A stretch of 5,492 nt of DNA from Rhodoferax sp. (GTDB lineage Bacteria > Pseudomonadota > Gammaproteobacteria > Burkholderiales > Burkholderiaceae_C). The notes below the pieces were generated by a model. It was given only the letters and a program-made list of their open reading frames with translations, made no database searches and was not told the origin of the DNA. Made by a program: the position numbers and the translations under genes. The DNA is taken from the NCBI GenBank assembly GCA_028292305.1, contig JAQGMQ010000332.1:1-5492 (forward strand), in the 5' to 3' direction. Below are positions 1 to 5,089 of this stretch, in pieces; position 1 is the stretch's first letter; each line of letters opens with the position of its first letter.

Positions 1-228
1 GGCCACGGCCAGTGCCGTGAAGATCAACGTGTGCGCGATCGATTCGAGGAAGCGCTGGTTGGTGGCCAGCTCGGCGTAGTTGGACAGGCCGGCGAAGTGC
101 GGCGTCGAGCCGATCTTCCAGTCGAACAGGCTCATCCACAAGGTGAACAGCCAGGGGAACACGATCACCGCCACGATGACGATGATGGCCGGCACGATGA
201 ACCAGATAAAGGGCGAAATCTTTCGCAT
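1..228 (-). CDS. ABC sugar transporter permease, MalF/UgpA type (CUT1), N-terminal part
   Basis: Inner-membrane permease subunit of a carbohydrate ABC importer; only the first 76 residues are in the window and the gene continues past its left edge. The reading frame from the ATG at 228 starts MRKISPFIWFIVPAIIVIVA, giving one long hydrophobic segment at about residues 7-30. It continues with LWMSLFDWKIGS and then FAGLSNYAELATNQRFLESI, the periplasmic pattern typical of the first TM helix and loop of CUT1 permeases (F-x-G-L-x-N-Y). A second TM helix begins near residue 67. It lies 79 bases downstream of the sugar-binding protein on the same strand, the usual binding protein-permease order. No clear Shine-Dalgarno sequence precedes the ATG. 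No in-frame ATG lies between the binding-protein stop and this start, and the start places the basic N-terminus just before the first helix. The second permease and the ATPase would lie further left. The family is certain; the substrate is inferred from neighbours. Confidence 0.9.
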   Translation of the reverse strand, partial: MRKISPFIWFIVPAIIVIVAVIVFPWLFTLWMSLFDWKIGSTPHFAGLSNYAELATNQRFLESIAHTLIFTALAVA

Positions 229-273
229 GCAGGGGAATCCCGACCGCGTCGAAGCGGCTGTGCTTGGTCGAAC

Positions 274-301
274 AAAAGGCCGGCAGCCGAGGCCGCCGGC
301 C
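274..301 (-). terminator. Hairpin plus T tract between binding-protein and permease genes
   Basis: Read on the minus strand just after the binding-protein stop codon (310-308), the sequence has GGCCGGC (301-295), a 10-base loop (294-285), GCCGGCC (284-278) and then TTTTG (277-273). The 7-bp arms pair perfectly, are all G/C, and lead straight into four T residues, as in an intrinsic terminator. The permease follows in the same direction, so it more likely acts as a partial terminator or as an mRNA 3'-end stabiliser. Either would give more binding protein than membrane subunits. The T tract is short, so termination may be weak. Confidence 0.5.
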
Positions 302-307
302 GGGGCA

Positions 308-1624
308 TCAGGCGTCGGCCTTGGCCGCTACCGGTGCAAATTCGGCGGTGGCCTTCTTCAGCTCGGCCGCGGGGTCGCCGCCGGTCAGCATGTTGTTCAG
401 CGCGATGCCGAAGGTGTCGCGGAACTCGGTCACCGGCTCGATGATCGGCAGGCCCGGACGCGCGATCTTCAGCGACCCGGCCACGGCGGTCAGCCATTCC
501 GGCGGCACGGTCAGCGCCGCGATGGCTTCGGCGTTCGAATAGGCCGACAGGCGCACCGGTGCGCCCGAGCCGGTGGCCAGCATGCGGGCCTGCATGGCCT
601 TGCTGGTGGCCCACATGATGTAGTACCACGCGGCGCCCTTCTTGGTGGAATACGAAGACACGCCAATGCCGTCGCCGAAGGTGGCCGACACCTGCATCTT
701 CGGGCCGGGCGGCATCACGCCGTAGCCGACCTTGCCTTTCACCTTCGACTTGGTCGCGTCTTCCAGCGGCGGCGCGAAGCCCGAGCCGTCGATCCACATG
801 GCGGCCTTGCCCTGCAGGAACAGGCTCTGCGACTCGTTCCAGTTGTAGCCGGCCACGCCCGCCGGGCCCGAGTTCTTCAACAGGTCGCGGTACATCGTGG
901 CCGAAGCCACGGCTTCTGGTGTTTCAGTGGCGAGCTTGCCCGACGCATCGAAGAACTGGCCGCCGTAGCCGAGGAAGAAGCCGGTCCACAGCGGCACGTT
1001 GGCGTTCTTCAGGCCGCGGCCGACGAAGCCCACCACGCCGTTCGCCGGGTCGTGCAGCTTCTTGGCGGCGGCCACGATGTCGGCAAAGCTTTTCGGATAC
1101 TCGACGCCCTTGGCGGCGAACAGGTCCTTGTTCCAATACAGAATCCACGGGTCGAGATTCAGCGGCAGGCTGTCGATGCGGCCGTCGGCCTGCGTGGCGT
1201 AGAACATGCCGCCAGCCGAATAGTCCTTCACGTCGAAATCGGCCGGCGCGCCGGATGCGATCAGCGTGCGCAGGTCTTCCATCCACTTGCCCTTGGCGAA
1301 CTGCCGCTTCTGCACGTGGTAGCTCAGGTGGACCACGTCGAAGCTGGTCTTGCCCGAGTTGAATTCGATCACCGTCTTCTGGCGCGACTGCTGTTCGGGC
1401 ACTTGCTCCGCACCGACCTTGATGCCGGTCATGTCCTCGAATTCCTTCTGGTGCTTTTGCAGCAGGTCGCCGCGCGGGCTCTTGATCAGGTGCACCTCGA
1501 GCGTCTGGCCGCTGTAGCGTTTCCAGTCGAAGGCGGGTTGCGCAAAGGCCGTGGGCACGGCCGACAGGGCGGTGGCGCTGGCGCCGGCTTGCAGTACGGC
1601 GCGGCGGTTGATCTGGTTCGTCAT
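308..1624 (-). CDS. ABC transporter sugar-binding protein (extracellular solute-binding protein family 1) with Tat-like signal
   Basis: Periplasmic solute-binding protein of 438 residues that should capture the sugar and deliver it to the adjacent permease. The N-terminus, MTNQINRRAVLQAG, carries a twin-arginine motif (R7-R8, then A-V-L-Q). A mildly hydrophobic stretch (about 13-25) and a likely cleavage site A-F-A|Q at 28/29 follow. The mature part shows family-1 (CUT1) features: an opening strand TLEVHLIKSP (41-50), EFEDMTGIKV (61-70), the hinge-region segment WILYWNKDLFAAKGVEYPKS (160-179) and FLQGKAAMWIDGSG (269-282). The frame stays open 28 codons further upstream, but the ATG at 1624 is chosen because AAGGAGAC lies 8 bases before it (counting from AGGAG) and because it gives a proper export signal. 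The upstream part overlaps the preceding gene. It starts 22 bases after the aldolase stop and probably shares its transcript. Ligand assignment to L-fucose or a related sugar rests on the neighbouring mutarotase and dehydrogenase. Confidence 0.94.
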   Translation of the reverse strand: MTNQINRRAVLQAGASATALSAVPTAFAQPAFDWKRYSGQTLEVHLIKSPRGDLLQKHQKEFEDMTGIKVGAEQVPEQQSRQKTVIEFNSGKTSFDVVHLSYHVQKRQFAKGKWMEDLRTLIASGAPADFDVKDYSAGGMFYATQADGRIDSLPLNLDPWILYWNKDLFAAKGVEYPKSFADIVAAAKKLHDPANGVVGFVGRGLKNANVPLWTGFFLGYGGQFFDASGKLATETPEAVASATMYRDLLKNSGPAGVAGYNWNESQSLFLQGKAAMWIDGSGFAPPLEDATKSKVKGKVGYGVMPPGPKMQVSATFGDGIGVSSYSTKKGAAWYYIMWATSKAMQARMLATGSGAPVRLSAYSNAEAIAALTVPPEWLTAVAGSLKIARPGLPIIEPVTEFRDTFGIALNNMLTGGDPAAELKKATAEFAPVAAKADA

Positions 1625-1630
1625 GGCGTT

Positions 1631-1638
1631 GTCTCCTT
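1631..1638 (-). promoter_or_regulatory. Ribosome binding site of the sugar-binding protein gene
   Basis: AAGGAGAC on the minus strand, with AGGAG (1637-1633) 8 bases before the ATG at 1624. It is the strongest Shine-Dalgarno sequence in the window and decides the start against the longer open frame that reaches to 1708. It sits in the 22-base gap after the aldolase TAA stop. Confidence 0.85.
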
Positions 1639-1646
1639 TTATAGAT

Positions 1647-2561
1647 TTAGATCGTGTCGAACTTCTGATGGGTGGCGCGGTACACCTCGCGCACGGCCTT
1701 CTCCTCATGCGCTTCCAGCCTGGACAGCGGCGCGCGCACGTTGAGCCAGGTGTCGTCGCCAGTCTGCTCGGCCAGCCCGGCCTTGTAGCAGCTGACGAAG
1801 GGCATGCCCGGCAGCACCGTCATGAGGCGGATCAGGTCGTTGATCAGTTTTTCATCGGCTGGTGACACGGACTGCGGCGACGAAATCACGCGGCGCAGCA
1901 GATGCGGTGCCACGTTCGACATCCCGTTGACCGAACCCGAGCCACCGGCACGCATCACGGTGGCGATGTGCGGCTCGGAGCCGACCAGGATCGACAACGC
2001 CGGGAACGCTTTCACCAGCCCGAGCGAATGTTCGAGATCGCCCGCGCTGTCCTTCACGCCGATGACCTGCTTCGGGTGGCGGCGCACCAGCTCGGTGATG
2101 GCCGCATGCGAAAACGCCACGTTCACCAGCGAGGGGAAGTGGTAGAGCAACATCTGCAGGCTGTCGTTGCCAATGCCCTTGACCACCTGGCTCACGCATT
2201 CGACCACGCCCGCGTCGCGCGGATGGTTGAAGAAGAACGGCGGCATGAACAGCTGGCGCGTCACGCCCCTGCCGATGGCGTGGCGGCCGAGGTCGATGGC
2301 CTCTTCGAGTGCGCAGGCGGTGGTGGTCACGATGATCTGGTCGGGCCGCACACCGCTCTGCAGCAAGGCCTCGAGCACGTGTTTGCGTTCGGCCACGCTG
2401 AAGGCCAGGCCTTCGCCGGTGGTGCCGAACAGCGTGACACCGTCGCTGCCCGCGGCCAGCATGCGGCTGGCGTGCGCGAGCGTGCGCGGCAGGTCGAGCT
2501 GGCCGTCAGCCTGGAACGGCATCAAGAGTGCGGGCCACAGGCCCTCGATGGATTTGGTCAA
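1647..2561 (-). CDS. DHDPS/N-acetylneuraminate lyase family class I aldolase, candidate 2-keto-3-deoxy-sugar-acid aldolase
   Basis: Cytoplasmic class I (Schiff-base) lyase of 304 residues, the usual length for the DapA/NanA family. Visible motifs are the pyruvate-binding loop GTTGEG (46-51), the catalytic tyrosine Y140 in LLYHFPS, the Schiff-base lysine K170 in IGVKDSAGD, and the late loop GGSGSVNG (206-213). In E. coli DapA the catalytic Tyr133 is followed by VPSR, with Arg138 holding the carboxylate of aspartate semialdehyde. Here that position is Leu145 (Y-H-F-P-S-L), so a role in lysine synthesis is unlikely. The operon context suggests cleavage of a 2-keto-3-deoxy aldonate such as 2-keto-3-deoxy-L-fuconate to pyruvate and L-lactaldehyde. 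Family relatives also include 2-keto-3-deoxy-acid dehydratases, so a dehydratase is the main alternative. The start codon is TTG: it overlaps the regulator stop as TTGA and has AGGAG 6 bases upstream. The stop is TAA. Confidence 0.9.
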   Translation of the reverse strand: MTKSIEGLWPALLMPFQADGQLDLPRTLAHASRMLAAGSDGVTLFGTTGEGLAFSVAERKHVLEALLQSGVRPDQIIVTTTACALEEAIDLGRHAIGRGVTRQLFMPPFFFNHPRDAGVVECVSQVVKGIGNDSLQMLLYHFPSLVNVAFSHAAITELVRRHPKQVIGVKDSAGDLEHSLGLVKAFPALSILVGSEPHIATVMRAGGSGSVNGMSNVAPHLLRRVISSPQSVSPADEKLINDLIRLMTVLPGMPFVSCYKAGLAEQTGDDTWLNVRAPLSRLEAHEEKAVREVYRATHQKFDTI

Positions 2562-3439
2562 GTTTGTCTCCTGGTTGTTTTGGGTGGTTTGGCGGATGTC
2601 TTGCGCGGCACCGCGGCAGGTGCGGTTGGCGCAGGCGGTGCCCAGCCGGCGCGCAGCATGTCTGGCGTGGTGCTCAGCACGCGGCTGCGCGCGCTGTCCA
2701 TGTGTTCTTCCAGGCCGGCGATGGCGGCGGCCTCGTCACGTTGCTGCAGCGCCGAGATGAAGCGCAGGTGTTCTTCCATGGCCGGGATCAAACGCGCCGG
2801 CGTGATCACGCTTTGCTCCAGCGTGATGAGCCGCACGCGCAGGCTGTTCACGCGGTAGATCTCCGAGAGAATTTCGTTGCCCATGGCGTCGACCATGCGG
2901 TCGTGCAGGCCCCAGTCCACCGACTGCGCGTCGTCCAGCAGATCGGCATCGGGCTTGTCAACGCCTGCGGACCTGGCCCGGCGCAGGATGTCGTGGTGCG
3001 CGGCCTCGATGTCGTCGAGCTCGGCCGCGCTCACGCTGCGCACGAACAGGCGCACGGCCTCGCGCTCGATCATGGCGCGCAGCTGGAAAGCGTTGCGGAT
3101 CAGCTTCAGGTCGACATGCGCGATCTGCAGGCCGCGCTGCGGCACAGTCTTGACCAGGCCGCCGGCCTCCAGGCGCGGGATCATCTCGCGCACCGCGCCC
3201 AGCGGCATGTCGAGCAGCGTCATGAGTTCGCGCTGCGAGACAAATTGCCCAGGGCGGATGCTGCCGCTCAAGATCTGCTGGGTGAAGCCCTGGTAGGCGC
3301 GGGCGCGCTGGCTGGCCGGGCCCGAAGGCACGGCCGCGAGGGTGCGGTTGGCGACCGACTTGGCCACCGGCGCGGCTGTCTTGGCTGCGGACTTGCGTGC
3401 TGGCGCCGGCCGGGCTGCCGTGGAGGGGCGCGCGCTCAT
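2558..3439 (-). CDS. GntR family transcriptional regulator, FadR/FCD subfamily, with basic Ala/Pro/Lys tails
   Basis: DNA-binding regulator of 293 residues, longer than the usual 220-250 of this subfamily. Residues about 46-108 form the winged helix (AYQGFTQQILSGSIRPGQFV, then SQRELMTLLDMPLGAVREMI, then LEAGGLVKTVPQRGLQI). Residues about 112-255 form the all-helical FCD ligand domain. Its metal/ligand site is recognisable as D175-x3-H179 in DWGLHDRMVDAMGN, H224 in MEEHLRFI and H246 in LEEHMDSA. Extra tails rich in Ala, Pro, Lys and Arg flank the core at 1-45 and about 267-293; they look disordered and DNA- or RNA-friendly. The gene overlaps the mutarotase stop by 4 bases (ATGA) and the aldolase start by 4 bases (TTGA), so it is translated within the operon it probably controls. 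The likely effector is the sugar, its aldonate or its 2-keto-3-deoxy derivative. A candidate operator lies at 3910-3937. Only a weak GAAGAAAGGG precedes the ATG, consistent with translational coupling. Confidence 0.93.
   Translation of the reverse strand: MSARPSTAARPAPARKSAAKTAAPVAKSVANRTLAAVPSGPASQRARAYQGFTQQILSGSIRPGQFVSQRELMTLLDMPLGAVREMIPRLEAGGLVKTVPQRGLQIAHVDLKLIRNAFQLRAMIEREAVRLFVRSVSAAELDDIEAAHHDILRRARSAGVDKPDADLLDDAQSVDWGLHDRMVDAMGNEILSEIYRVNSLRVRLITLEQSVITPARLIPAMEEHLRFISALQQRDEAAAIAGLEEHMDSARSRVLSTTPDMLRAGWAPPAPTAPAAVPRKTSAKPPKTTRRQT
2567..2572 (-). promoter_or_regulatory. Ribosome binding site supporting a TTG start of the aldolase gene
   Basis: AGGAGA on the minus strand lies inside the last codons of the regulator gene, with 6 bases between AGGAG and the TTG at 2561-2559. 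It makes the rare TTG start credible. The same AGGAGACAA string recurs in front of the next gene in the operon. Confidence 0.75.
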
Positions 3440-3861
3440 GGTGTCGCCAGCCCTTTCTTCAGCAGGATATTGCCGTAGGTGCGGGTCTCGCCCGTGGCCA
3501 CGATGGCAAAGGCCTGCGCGGCCCGTTCATAGAACGCAAAACGTTCGAGCGACGCCGGCACGCGGCCGCCATGGCGACGCAAGGTAGCGGTGAAATCGGC
3601 CACGGCCGGTGGCACGGTGGTCGCGTCGCCGACCACTTGCATGGTGAAGGCCGCGTCGGGCACGAAGCCGTCGAGCGGCAGCACCGACAGCACGGCATCG
3701 AGCACGCGGTTGGCGTCGACGCCGGGCAGGCGCACCAGCCGTTTGGCGTGCGTGGCGGCCGGGAAGAACGCATCGGCCAGCACGATCTCGTCGCCATGGC
3801 CCATGGAGGCCAGCACGTGCAGCAGATCGGGAGACAGCAGGGGAGACAGACCTTTGAGCAC
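3436..3861 (-). CDS. fucU: L-fucose mutarotase (RbsD/FucU family)
   Basis: Small cytoplasmic enzyme of 141 residues that interconverts the alpha and beta anomers of L-fucopyranose and related sugars, feeding the anomer used by the next enzyme. The sequence closely follows E. coli FucU as I remember it. The N-terminus MLKGLSPLLSPDLLHVLASM is followed by GHGDEIVLADAFFP (21-34), with the conserved H22, D24 and D30. The C-terminal signature RFAFYERAAQAFAIVATGE (107-125) then YGNILLKKG (129-137) is almost identical to FucU and differs from RbsD ribose pyranases. The start is GTG at 3861: it gives the family's normal M-L-K beginning, but the leader before it is pyrimidine-rich and shows no Shine-Dalgarno sequence. 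It is the first gene of the leftward operon, facing the aldo/keto reductase across the control region, and its TGA overlaps the regulator ATG. It is the best substrate marker in the window, although FucU enzymes can also act on sugars sharing the fucose configuration. Confidence 0.95.
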   Translation of the reverse strand: MLKGLSPLLSPDLLHVLASMGHGDEIVLADAFFPAATHAKRLVRLPGVDANRVLDAVLSVLPLDGFVPDAAFTMQVVGDATTVPPAVADFTATLRRHGGRVPASLERFAFYERAAQAFAIVATGETRTYGNILLKKGLATP

Positions 3862-3909
3862 GGAGATGGCGACGGTAGGTAAGAGGGGAGGCTTTCAGGG
3901 AATCTACTG

Positions 3910-3937
3910 TAGACGCACTGACATGTTAGTGCGACTA
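3910..3937. promoter_or_regulatory. 28-bp palindromic candidate operator with a FadR-type box
   Basis: The dyad centre lies between 3923 and 3924, and 12 of 14 base pairs match; only 3920/3927 (G/T) and 3913/3934 (A/A) fail. The core arms are CGCACT (3914-3919) and AGTGCG (3928-3933) around ACATGT. The right part, TAGTGCGACTA (3927-3937), fits the FadR-subfamily GntR operator pattern TNGTNNNACNA exactly. The left part, read on the minus strand as CAGTGCGTCTA (3920-3910), fits at all but two defined positions. It lies between the divergent mutarotase and reductase genes, 48 bases before the mutarotase start. The adjacent FCD-type regulator is the natural ligand, which is an inference. Confidence 0.65.
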
Positions 3938-3951
3938 TAAGTGACACCCAA
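3923..3951 (-). promoter_or_regulatory. Possible sigma-70-like promoter for the leftward (mutarotase) operon
   Basis: On the minus strand TTGGGT (3951-3946) is followed after 17 bases by TAACAT (3928-3923), matching the -35 consensus at 3 of 6 positions and the -10 consensus at 4 of 6. A transcript would begin near 3916, about 55 bases before the GTG start. The -10 hexamer lies inside the palindrome at 3910-3937, so a bound regulator would block it. The match is weak and the call rests largely on position. Confidence 0.3.
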
Positions 3952-4033
3952 CCAGCGCCTATCCGTGAAAACCCCAGCACACGCCAACCCCTCTTCCAGC
4001 AGCGCTTCGTTGCGTTCCAGCATCTACGCGCCC

Positions 4034-5053
4034 ATGGCCGGCGTCCCCGTCGGCACCGCCCGCACCAGGGCACTGGGCCTTGGCGGCGCCGCGCTCGGCA
4101 ACCTCTTCACGGCCATCACGGACGATGCGGCCCACGCCGTGATCACGGTCGCCATCGCCGACGGCTGCCGCAGCTTCGACACCGCGCCGCATTACGGCAA
4201 CGGCCTGAGCGAACAGCGCTTCGGCCGGGCGTTGCGCCAGTTGCCGCGCGATGACTTCGTGTTGTCCACCAAGGTCGGCCGCGTGCTCACGGCGGACGCG
4301 TCGGCGCCGCGCGCGCAGCATGGCTATGTCGACGTGTTGCCCTTCGCCCAGCATTGGGACTACTCGGCTGCTGGCGTGCGCCGCAGCGTGGAGGACAGCC
4401 TGCAGCGCCTGGGCCTGGCGCGGCTCGACGTGGCCTATGTGCACGACTGCGATGCCGAGACCCACGGCGCGGCGTATCCGCAGGTGCTTCACCAGGTGTT
4501 GACCGAAGCCCTGCCCGAGCTGCGGCGCCTGCAGGCGGAAGGGCTGTTGCGCCACATCGGCCTGGGCGTGAACGACGTGGCGGTCTGCCTGGACGTGCTG
4601 CGCGCGGCCGACATCGACTGCCTGCTGCTCGCCGGCCGCTACAGCCTGCTCGACCACGCGGCCTTGGCCGAGCTGCTGCCCGTCTGCACGCAGCGTGGTG
4701 TGCGCATCGCCGTCGGCGGCGTGTTCAACTCGGGCATCCTGGCCACGGGCGTGCGAGAGGCCATGCGCACGGGTGCCGAAGTGCGCTTCAACTACGGGCC
4801 TGCGTCCAGCGAATGGGTCAGGCGCACCGCCGCGATCGAGGCGGTTTGCGAAATTTTCGGCGTGCCCTTGCGTGCCGCCGCGCTGCAGTTTCCGCTGGCC
4901 CACCCGGCGGTGGAGATCGTGATGGCCGGCCCGCAAACCACGGCGCATTGGCAGGACGCCGTGGCCATGGTGAGCCATGTGGTGCCGTCGGCATTCTGGC
5001 AGGCCTTGCGCGATGCGCAGTTGATCCCCGCGATGGCGCCAGCACCGGCATGA
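4034..5053 (+). CDS. Aldo/keto reductase, candidate L-fucose (D-threo-aldose) 1-dehydrogenase
   Basis: Cytoplasmic NAD(P)-dependent TIM-barrel oxidoreductase of 339 residues from the ATG at 4034. It probably oxidises the C1 hydroxyl of L-fucose or a similar aldopyranose to the lactone. The catalytic tetrad is complete: D49 and Y54 in FDTAPHYGNGLSE, K80 in LSTKVGR, and H137 in AYVHDCD. The opening TRALGLGGAALGNLF and the late GGVFNSGILATG segment (228-239) are typical of the D-threo-aldose/L-fucose dehydrogenase branch and not of aldose reductases. The start is uncertain. The frame is open back to a stop at 3938, with GTG codons at 3941 (31 residues longer) and 3965 (23 longer). None of the three has a Shine-Dalgarno sequence, and the ATG was chosen because the barrel core begins right after it. 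It stands back to back with the mutarotase and just before the lactonase, the order of consecutive pathway steps. The exact sugar and cofactor are inferred. Confidence 0.88.
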   Translation: MAGVPVGTARTRALGLGGAALGNLFTAITDDAAHAVITVAIADGCRSFDTAPHYGNGLSEQRFGRALRQLPRDDFVLSTKVGRVLTADASAPRAQHGYVDVLPFAQHWDYSAAGVRRSVEDSLQRLGLARLDVAYVHDCDAETHGAAYPQVLHQVLTEALPELRRLQAEGLLRHIGLGVNDVAVCLDVLRAADIDCLLLAGRYSLLDHAALAELLPVCTQRGVRIAVGGVFNSGILATGVREAMRTGAEVRFNYGPASSEWVRRTAAIEAVCEIFGVPLRAAALQFPLAHPAVEIVMAGPQTTAHWQDAVAMVSHVVPSAFWQALRDAQLIPAMAPAPA

Positions 5054-5085
5054 CGACCATGATGACCATGATGACCATGATGACC
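5050..5085 (+). repeat. Four tandem 9-bp units (ATGATGACC) at the reductase-lactonase junction
   Basis: Three exact copies of ATGATGACC occupy 5059-5085. They are preceded by one copy with a single change, ATGACGACC (5050-5058). The first unit contains the stop codon of the reductase (TGA 5051-5053), and the lactonase ATG follows 4 bases after the last unit. Each complete unit carries the overlapping start/stop string ATGATGA. Such arrays expand or contract by slippage, and a 9-base unit would keep all frames. Confidence 0.9.
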
Positions 5086-5089
5086 CACC

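Larger units (their letters stand above)
3862..4033. other. Divergent control region between the mutarotase and reductase genes
   Basis: This stretch of about 170 bases separates the two start codons and is less GC-rich than its flanks around 3895-3945. It contains the palindrome at 3910-3937 and, beside it, a second small dyad TCTAC-T-GTAGA (3903-3913). On the plus strand TATAAG (3936-3941) could be a -10 element for the reductase, without a recognisable -35 at the right distance. The part from 3941 to 4033 is open in the reductase frame and may be an N-terminal extension instead of a leader. Confidence 0.5.

Noticed and set aside
165..797. Minus-strand frame overlapping the binding-protein gene and reaching the permease
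   Set aside because: It is out of frame with both the binding protein and the permease and gives an Arg-rich product without motifs.
80..1744. Long plus-strand open frame (554 codons) opposite the binding-protein gene
   Set aside because: The translation is rich in Arg, Gly, His and Ala with no recognisable domain. It is the antisense shadow of a high-GC gene whose real product is clear.
1902..2858. Plus-strand open frame (318 codons) across the aldolase and regulator genes
   Set aside because: It spans the junction of two real minus-strand genes and shows low-complexity Arg/Ala/Gly composition only.
3903..3913. Small dyad TCTAC-T-GTAGA beside the main palindrome as a separate operator
   Set aside because: It has only 5-bp arms, shares bases with the larger palindrome and does not fit the FadR-type pattern. 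It is noted within the control region only.
3923..3940. Five-codon frame MLVRL ending in TAA directly before the GTG at 3941
   Set aside because: It lies inside the palindromic operator and has no ribosome binding site. The ATG comes from the palindrome centre ACATGT, so a leader peptide is unlikely.
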